From assembly GCA_946535435.1 (NCBI GenBank), contig CAMNDM010000013.1, positions 1 through 64,000 on the forward strand: a stretch of DNA of 64,000 bases, written 5' to 3'. This DNA comes from Physcocola sp002396385 (GTDB lineage: Bacteria > Bacteroidota > Bacteroidia > Bacteroidales > Paludibacteraceae). The notes under the pieces were generated by a model. That model searched no databases, had not been told where the DNA came from, and saw only the letters and a program-made list of their open reading frames with translations. Of this stretch, positions 44,676-54,200 are shown piece by piece; the first letter of the stretch is position 1; each line of letters begins with the position of its first letter. Position numbers and translations under genes: made by a program.

Positions 44676-44922
44676 AGTATTAAAATTGAAAACTTCCTCA
44701 AATTTTGCAGGAAATGACTATTGGAAAGTTCCTATAGTTAAACAAAGTTGCAAACAACAGATTAACAACCCTAACACACATCCAACATCCGTAAAACAGG
44801 AGATTCAGAAAAAGGGAATAATCGGCGTTCCGAGAATTAAGTTGCAAGGTAGGAAAAAGAATAACAAGCAACCATATTAGACAGAGAGGGACAAAATAAT
44901 GTCAATCATAGAAAACTACAGA

Positions 44923-45096
44923 TTAGAACTGATTATAGAAAGTATGAATGAATTGACGGATTTTATCGAAAGAGGCAGAGTCGTCTAGGTCTTTCGTTCC
45001 TGTTCCTGTATTTACAACATATATAAACGACTTTTTGGTGTAAAACGATTCACCATATTCTTTAATATAATTCTCGATTGTACGAGATTTAGCCAT
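44923..45096 (-). CDS. Possible small protein, 57 residues, unknown
   Basis: From the ATG at 45096 the frame reads MAKSRTIENYIKEYGESFYT and ends FDKIRQFIHTFYNQF before a TAA. Composition is protein-like but there is no recognisable domain and no ribosome binding site. A minus-strand TATTTTTG (45145-45138) lies upstream but inside a hairpin. It could be a real small cytoplasmic protein or a chance frame. Confidence 0.3.
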   Translation of the reverse strand: MAKSRTIENYIKEYGESFYTKKSFIYVVNTGTGTKDLDDSASFDKIRQFIHTFYNQF

Positions 45097-45129
45097 AATA
45101 CAAGACCTATAGGTCAAAAAAGAACGTCA

Positions 45130-45172
45130 CAAGCGTCCAAAAATAACGTGAACGGTTATTTTTGGGCGCTTG
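45130..45172. terminator. Large inverted repeat downstream of the giant hyalin-repeat gene
   Basis: CAAGCGTCCAAAAATAAC pairs with GTTATTTTTGGGCGCTTG, an 18-bp stem with one mismatch and a 7-nt loop. It lies between the better terminator at 45185 and the small ORF and can form on either strand. Confidence 0.6.
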
Positions 45173-45184
45173 TCCGTTATAAAA

Positions 45185-45211
45185 AAGCGGCAGGAAAAAA
45201 TCCCGCCGCTT
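45185..45211 (-). terminator. Rho-independent terminator of the giant hyalin-repeat gene
   Basis: AAGCGGC pairs with GCCGCTT, extended by GGA/TCC after one mismatch, and is followed by six T on the minus strand, 23 bp past the stop codon at 45234. Confidence 0.88.
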
Positions 45212-45233
45212 CATATACAGAAATTGGAAAAAA

Positions 45234-48200
45234 TTATTCAATCTTCACCACTTCGATAGAGCCCTTGAACACATTACTCTGAATGTCGCAGTTGTAATAG
45301 TAAACACCAGGGTCAACTAACACACCACGGTAAGTACCATCCCAACCATCGTTGCCTTCGAAAATCATCTGTCCATAACGGTTGAAAATAATCACATGGT
45401 GACCGCGCATAAAGTCGTCGTTCATACCGTCCTTGGTGTAAGGTGTAATAGCGGTCGGAATCTCGTTAAGCACATCAAGGCTAACCATGTTAGAGGCAAC
45501 AGCCGGACAAACCTCGTTGCTCACCACCACATAGTACTTCGAAGAGTCGGTAGGCTCAACGGTGTAAACGAATTGGTTAAGCCGTTCGTGTTCCTTTAAG
45601 AAGACAGAATCAGGGATTGTGGTGTCGCGATTGTTCCACAACTCCATAAAGAGGTCAACATCGTCGGTTTCACCACTCGCATTCTGTACAATTTCGCCAT
45701 ATCGGTTGTAGACAGCACCTGTAGCACCGTCGTACATTCCCTCGACGCGTCTCCACGAAATGTAAGCAGGCTTATAAGGAAGCGTTAAAATAAGGTCGGC
45801 AGACTCACCCTTCCAAATACGCGCCTTGTTTTGAGGTTTAGTAGTCAACAGCACTTGTGCAGGATCAAAATGAGTAAACACATCAATCTGTACGCTGTCG
45901 GAAGCATAATACTTATCCTCTTTAGCCAACTTGACGTTTTCCTCCGATCCGAAGACCTTCAGACTATCTGCATGTGTCAGCAAGCTGTCGCCACACAGCG
46001 TGTAGAGGGTGTTGAGCGACGTACTTGTACCACACTCGTTCGTAGCAAAGTAGACAGCCTTATGCGGAGCACCGTTTTCGTAATCGATAGGCGAATTAGG
46101 CACATAAACCGACGTATCGGTAGTCATCCAGCCTTCTTTAACAATAGGTGAACCCATATCGTCGACGCAGACATCGAACGCAGAACCGAAATCGCCATTA
46201 AGGTCAAGCGAGTCACCGTCACACATCTGCCACAAGCCGGAAGCCAAGTTAATACGTGGACGTTCACGTACATCGATATACACTTTAGCCGTATCGGTAC
46301 AGCCAGAGACGGTATCCATAGCCACGAACCAATAATTGTCGGTCTGAGTCTGACGCAATAGCATGAGGTACTCGATATAAGCTTGTTGTGCGGCCAGTTT
46401 CTCCTTTTCAGAAGCTTGGAAACCAGGAGTAGTAGGTTTGAATCGTGCAGCATAAGAAGACGGGTTGTTACTGTAAATCAGTTTAGACTCATCGAGTTCA
46501 CCACGATAGTAGTCCCAAAGAACAGTTGTTGTCACACCAACCCACTTACCATCCCAGTCAATAACCCAAGTAGTACCATATCCCCAACAGATGTTGGAGT
46601 TAGAAAGCGTATTAGGGCTACCATAGACATCGGCAAGCGTCTCATCGCCACCACAAACGACAACAGTGTCTTTGTAAACGAGGGTGATAATATCATCCTT
46701 TTTCTGAACTTCAATAAGTTTCGTCACTTCCGTTTTCTTGCCACAAACATCTTTAAACGTCAGTGTCACGTAAGTAGATTCAGTAATCTCGGTGCCAGCA
46801 GCAGGTTCTTGGGTAATTTCCAAATACTCAATACCACCACAAGGCATTACAATAGAATCAAGAGGAATCAGTCCCGTGATATCAGGAACACCAAACCTAC
46901 AATTCTTCAAATAAATAGGATGGAGCACATCGTTCCAGTCGGAAGGAAGGTTAACAACCGGAGGGAACGAATCGACCACATGCACAGTAAATGTTGCAGG
47001 TTCCGCCTGGTTGCCACAACGATCCACAGCAGTCCACGAATAAATCAAGTCGTAAGTGTAATAATCGCACTGACTAGGATCAGAACCTTGAGTAGACTTG
47101 AAAGACTGCGTTACGACAGGGTTAGGGTCGCAGTTATCTTCAGCCGACACATCAGGCACTTCGTAGTTGATATCGGAACAAGCCACACGGACAGCCTCAC
47201 CAAGCGGGTTAATACCCACATAGGTCGGAGCCACATCGTCTTTCACATAGAATGTATCAGGACCGTTCGAACAAGTTACCAAGTCCTGGCGAATAGACAT
47301 CAAGTGATAGTCGCGTATAACCATCGCCTCACAAGAGTCGCCAACCACTTCGGTCACGGCCTTGAAGGTAGACAAGTCGGCGCGAGTTGGATCGTCAATT
47401 GTTCCTCCTGCAGCAATGAACTCTTTGTACGTAAGTTCAGCAGGCACATCGGTCAAACAAGTATACGATCCACCCACTTTCGGACAAGTTTCCTTCGGAG
47501 GTACCATATCTGAAACCTTGACAATCTGTGTACAAACCTTTGTATTACCATGGTCATCCTCAAATTCGAAAGTAACCACTGTTTCACCATAAGGGTAATT
47601 GTCTTTCACATCCTTGTTATCGCTACGTGTAACGGTTGTTTTAACCTCACAGCAAGGGTCAGTAACAACAGGGATGTAGAAACCGGCATCAACCACTTCT
47701 TCATAAGTCACATAGTCGACGTCAGCCACTTTAAAGGCCACATTAATGACATTGACGAGTTCGTTACAATTGAAGTCAGGAGCAATAGAGTCTATCACCT
47801 CAATATTTTGTCGGCAAACCACGGTCTGGTTATTAGAAGGGAAGGTAAACTTCCAGATAATAACATCAGTCCCCACCTCGAATGGCGCATTCATAGCCTT
47901 ACCACTTTCACGCGTAGTGTCAAGAACAGCAATATCGCCATTACACTTATTAACAGGCATAGAATCGAGATAAACCGGAATATCGGCCAAATCGATAAAA
48001 CAGTTTTCCGCATCTAAGAAGTGTTTAACCGCAGGGAACGACTTCTCACAATCGACAGGCGGTTCGTTATTGTCGCCCACTTCCACAATCTGTTCACAAG
48101 TAGAGACAGGGTTCAACAAAGTCTTCGTCGTATCGGTGAAAGTCCATGTGATAATAGTCTTACCTATAGGATAGTTCTCATCAAGTTCCTTACCATCGCT

Positions 48201-51200
48201 ACGAGAAGGCACACCCTTTATAATCCAAGTATTGTGACATGGATTAACAGCGGTGTGTTCGGTAATCTTTGCGATGATATCGGTAGAAGGCACTTCACAA
48301 ACACCATCTTCAACACCAACCTGGATAGTCGGATAATTTTCCTCACCGCACTTGCCGTCAATTTCAAGGTCTGTTACAACATGTATAACTTGGTTACAAA
48401 CCTTGTCTTTGGTACTGTATGGCGAATCGAAAGTCCATGTGAGCGTCACAAATCCAGTATAATAAGTACCGTATACCGAGCCGCCATCGGCACGGCTAGC
48501 AACACCAGGGACCTCCTTGCCGGTGCAAGAGTCAATAGCCACAGGGACAGGGATTGTGTCTTTGCCCAAATTGATAGAGCATGCGCCATGGGCAACGAAC
48601 AACAAAGTATCGAGCGAGCTACAGTCGAAAATAGGTTCAGCATTACTGATAACGGTAACAGGCTGACGGCAGACTTTAGCTTTCGCATTCACTACAGTGT
48701 CTATAAACGTCCACTTGACAATGACAGTATCGCCCACCTTAAATGATTCAGGTAACGCAGAGCCGTCTTCGAGAGAAGGCACACCCTCAATAGAGTCACC
48801 GGTACAAGTCTCAACCGCTTTCGGATAAGGTTGCAGCAGTTTCAAGACAGCATCGAGCGGAACTTCACACTCACCATCTGCAGCTTCAGCAAGCACCAGA
48901 CCAAGTTTAGAACAATCGAAATCTGGTTCAACAGAATCCTTTATAGAGACGTGTTGTTCACAAACGTATTCATTACCAGCAATGGTATACGTCCAAATAA
49001 TGGTATCGCGTCCAACGCCAAACGAACCAATCTGGCTGACATCGGTAGTAGACCATCCTTTCTTAGAAGTACGTGTAATAAGCGGCTTGATTTCAACAGG
49101 CTCGCCATTCGGATCTCCGTTCGGACAACGATCAATAACTTTTGGAACATTGATATCGAAAGCATCAAAATCGATGGTACAATTACCCACTTCAAGAACT
49201 TTGCTGACATCAGGCATATTCTTGCAATCGACAGGTTCCACCTCCACATCACCCACCTTGACAAACTGTTCGCAAATGCCAGTTGGAGTAACCAGCGTGT
49301 TAGTGGTGTCAGTGAACGTCCAAACCAAACGGTTCAAACCAATGTTAAAAGGAGCATTCAAATCGGAAATACCCGGACGGCTGAGCACAGCCCAAACCGT
49401 ATCGGCAGTACAAGGGTGAAGCGCATAAGGAGTAACCAGCGGCACCTCGGAGGCAGGCACTGTACATGCGTCTTCAGGAGCAGGTACAGCAATCGTATCC
49501 ATAGCAGCTGTGTCACACGGCTTTTGAAGATCTTTTTCGGTAAGCACCATAACACGCTGCAGACAGGTATCGGTAATATTTCCAGTAGCCTCGGTAAACG
49601 TCCAAGTAACCACAGTGATTCCGAGAGGGAACGCAGCATCGATAGCCTGCCCGTCGCTACGTGAAACCGGAACACCGGTAATAAGCGTATCGCTAATACA
49701 AGGGTCAGGAATCTGCGGTACATTCAAAACGATATTCGGATCAGGTCCGCAATCGGCAACCGTATCGTTAATCTGAGGCAGGATAGCATCACAGTCCAAG
49801 TCGAAATGCTTGTTACCGGCAATCGTCACAACCTGACGGCAGACAACGGTGTCGTCTATATTGAACGGACTGACAAAAGTCCAAGTAATATAGGTCGTAC
49901 CAGTTGGATAATTATCCATCAACTTCAAGCTGTCGCTACGCGTTGGTACACCATAGATTGTATCGTTAGCGCCATTGACCAACGCACAACTGTCAATAGC
50001 GAACGGATGCGGCAAATTCAAGTTTTCGGCCGGGATATAGCACTCGCCTTCAAGCGCTACCGACTTGATAGAATCGAGCGTGCTACAATCAAAGTTAATC
50101 TTATTGCTATGACTAGGGATAACCACCTGCGGGCAATAAGCGAAGTTATTATCCTCGTCGACTACCACCCAGTAAACACTTATGGTATCGCCAACATTGA
50201 ACTTCAAATCGTTTGGCACAGGTAGAGCTTCAGGAACAGGAGCCATCAACAACCTTGCCAAAATAGAATCGTTCGTACAGGCATCGAATCCATAATAAGT
50301 ACCGAACTCAAGGTCTTTGAACTCAACATAGCACTCGCCCTCAAGCGCCTTCGGACGCATAGGGTTAGGCTGAATAGAGTCACAAATAAAGCTAGGGTCG
50401 TTACGGGCAATAATCCTTATCGTTTTCGCACAAGAGTCGATGTTACCCGAGCGGTCGCTGAACACCCACACAAAGCGGGTATAGCCGCGAGGGAACGGAT
50501 CGGCACACCAAGCCTTATCGCCATCTTTACTAACCGCAACAAGTTCGCCGTTGAAATAGCGTCGTATTTCCAAAGGTTCAATTGGTTGAGAACCCGTACC
50601 ATCAATCAGTTCCTGACACTCGTCGAACGCATTCGGAATAACAATAAGTTTTGAAATGTCCTCCCACTTCGCATAGCAGACCCCATTCGACATCTCGAAG
50701 CTCACATTGTTACCCGTTTCGCAGTTGTTGATAACCGGAGGAATGCTATCGTTAATAGTCAGAGTCATATCGCAAGTGCTTGTCAAACCCGCATGGTCGG
50801 TAAACGTCCATTTGAACTTGTTGACGGTACCCGCATAATACTCCAACTCTTGGAACTCTTCCATAGAAGAAGGGTAAACGGTTTTGCCATTAGGCTGTTG
50901 AATCTCACCCGTCAGTTTTCCAACAAGCACTCCATCGCAAAGGTCGTTTATCGAGAGATTCGGAATATCGAGCTCGTCGTACGTAAAGGTACATTTAACG
51001 TCAGCATCGAGCACCTTCACAGGGTCAGGGCAAATGCTGTTATCAGGAGTTGTTGTATCGACAATAGAGAGCAACTGGTTACAAGTAGCCTCGTTGCCAG
51101 CCTCGTCGGTGAAGACCCACACAATGGTATAGGTAGTATCTTTCACGAAGACAGAAGGTAGACTGACACGCGAAGTGCCGTTCTTCAACAACATATAAGG

Positions 51201-54200
51201 CTTACCCTCAACCGAGTCTTTATCGCAATTATCTTTAGCAAAGTGCCTGCCCAACAAAGGCTTAATTTCCGATAAAGAAGCCGAGCACTGGTCAGACGCC
51301 AGTTTGTAATCAATCGGATTATCCTCAAACACCGAGCAATCGACATCAGGAGCCGTCTTGTCGTTCACAATAATCAGCTGACGGCAAACAGTCTGGTTGT
51401 TCGAGGTGTCGCTAAACGTCCAAATCACGAAAGTCTGACCAAGCGAATAAGGGTCGTTCATAACATCGAGCGGGCTCACCACACCATTAAGGTCTTCACG
51501 GTGACCAACGCCCCGAATAGGTTCACCAGAAGGCGAACACAAATCGGCACTAGGGTCCACCACCGGAATTTTCAATCCAGCCTTTACCAGGACGTCCTTC
51601 TTAGCCAAGCAGTTTTCGTCAGCATCAACCGTGATAGGGTTGACCAAGATCTTGTCACAGTCGATATCCGGACCAGTAGAGTCGTTAACTGTGATATTTT
51701 GAACACAATAGGCCTCGTTACCAGCCTCATCAGCAATAATCCAAGTAACGGTAGTGGTACCTTGTTCGTAAGGAGCATCTAAAGAATTAACCTTTTCTCC
51801 ATTCCAAACACGACTGAACGAAATAAGCAGTTTATCGGCATCGGTACAGTTATCGAAAGCATTCAACTGTTTGGCAGTTGGTTGCGTCAAAGAAACAATA
51901 GCCTGACAAGTCTTAGGATCAGACTTCGTAACAATGTCTTCTCCCCACTTGCCGCACTCGACAGTAGGAGCCGTAGAATCGACAACAGACACAATAACCA
52001 CACAACTGTCTTTGTCGCCTTGTCCGTTATCGTAATACCAAACCAGTTTATGACGGCCTTTTGCAAAAGTTTTGAAATCAGCAGTAAACTCCTTCTCGAA
52101 AGTCCTAGTCTGCAAAGATATCGTCTTGTAGACCTGGTCTATCACAGAAGAAGGTTTTGCCCCTGGTCCAACACCCGGACCGCCAGGGCCTACACCCGGA
52201 CCCATTCCCGGGCCCATGCCTGGCCCCATGCCTGGTCCTCCAGGGCCAAAGCCAGGACCTGCAGGACCAACACCATTATAGAACTGGTGTTGAACAAGTT
52301 TCCATGCGAACTCTTCAAGCGCCGAAGTATTTTTAATAACAACAGTAGAAGAGCTGTCTGTTTCGTCGCCCTTGTCGTCAACAAAAGTCACCTTCTTCAC
52401 CTGATAAGGGAAAACGGGAACCATACGGTTCGACAACCCACCCTTCATAGAGTCCTGAAGCGTTTGACAGTCGTCGAAGCCAAACTTGGTGATGATACCA
52501 AACATATTGGTCTCGCTCTTATCCTGAGTGACAGGTTCATAAGTCATTCCAGTGAAAGAGTTGTACATTTTGTACTTGTACTGGCGGACATAAGAAACCA
52601 TAGCCGTTTCAACCGTAGCCGCAGTAACATCAAGGTGTCCGACACAGTTTTCATCAGCCTTCAGGGTCAGTTCGTTCTCACAATTCATTGCGATACGCTC
52701 ATACACAACAATGTTCTGCTGACAGAACGATTCGTTCCCCGCATTATCGGTGTAGACATACAGAACGGTAGACATACCAACAGGGAAATGGAACCGTTGC
52801 AACTCTTGAAGCAACTTAGCCACACCATCGGTCTTCTTTCCTATAGTGCTAGTATTACCATCAGGCGTAATAACAGAGATAACCGGATTAACAGGACCAC
52901 TGCAAGCGTCGACAGCTGTCGGAATCTTTTTAAAGAAGCCTTTCAACGTGTAAGTGATATAGTTACGCATCGGAGTATCGGAAGCCGACGCATAATCGAG
53001 GTCGCTGCCCTGAGTATTAAGGTTAACAGTAACAGCCGTGTCGCTCAGCACACTACAATCAACAACAGGAGGTACCTTGTCGACAATAGAGAAAGAACGG
53101 ATACATTCGGCATAAACCGAGTGGTCAACCGTAGGTCCTGAGCCCTGCTTGTAGAAACGCCAAGCCACTTGATACACATTTCCCAAAGCGAAAATAAGGC
53201 TTTCCTTATCGGTTATTTCAGTCCACGCTCCTGTATAGTTGTAAGAACCCGCATTCGCTTTCCCAATATTACGGTAGAAATAGCGGACAGAGCTAATCTT
53301 GAGCAGGGTCGGACATATCTCGTAAGCCATAGGGAAGTCGGCAGGATCCATCGCAGCAATCAAGCTGTCGAGAGAAAGGCCGCATTCATCGGTATTACGC
53401 TGAACGGAAATTTCCTTTATTTCAGAATCAGGACATTCAACATAAGGTTTCGTATCATCGATGACAGTAATTTGCTGCATACAGTAAGAGGCATTACCCA
53501 CATCATCGCTAAACCTCCATAAGATGTAAGAATAGCCTGCAGGGATAGGGTCATTCAACCCAATCGTACTATTCGAGAACAAAGCCTCACTCTCCTCAGG
53601 AGCCGTATTCTGCAAATCGAGTCGTCCAACAAACTCACCGGTTATATAGCCATCAACCCCGTTTTGATCAAGCAAGGTTGGAGCCTTCAAAACAGGCAGT
53701 AAGTCGGGACGTACACCCTTGCCAGGGTACGCCTCGCAAGTATCAGCACCATCGTTGCTGTTAACGTTAAAGTAAGAAAGTCGTGTTTCAAGAGGTTTCA
53801 GTTGAACGTCTTTACAGTCAACATCTGGCCCAGTCACATCGCGAACAATGTACTTCACTATGCAAGTCGACGACATTTTGTTACAGCCATCAACCACATA
53901 GTAAGAAACCATTAAGCCATTATCATCCTTCGGGCCTGCAGTAGCAGGCACAGTCCGTTTCATAGCAGGCACAAGTCCCTTCTGTAAGCTATCGAGACGT
54001 GCTATCACATGGAACGTCAAATCGTTGCCTTTGGCATCGTGACCAGCGCCCACAATATATACCCTAGGATAAGGGTCACACGTACCACCAACCTTAGGAA
54101 CGCCCAAAGTGATAGTAGTAGTCTTCTGAGTTGGCCCCAGTTCAAACTCCTGCGTTTGACTGCCCAACGAACTACAGTCGATAACCGGACCATCTGGTTT

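Larger units (their letters stand above)
44443..45117. other. Intergenic region with homopolymer tract and hairpins upstream of the glycan-binding-like gene
   Basis: About 670 bp. It contains a G10 tract (44511-44520) in the loop of an inverted repeat (44500-44507 with 44536-44543), a short palindrome (44485-44498), a minus-strand -7 box at 44675-44668 and a doubtful small ORF (44923-45096). Confidence 0.55.

Noticed and set aside
44686..44880. 64-codon plus-strand frame upstream of the glycan-binding-like gene
   Set aside because: Lys/Asn/Gln-rich, no recognisable domain and no promoter close to its start.
42702..45122. Repeated ACCTATAGGTCAAAA motif near 42702 and 45107
   Set aside because: One 15-bp match in 64 kb is close to what chance allows and no mobile-element genes lie between the copies.
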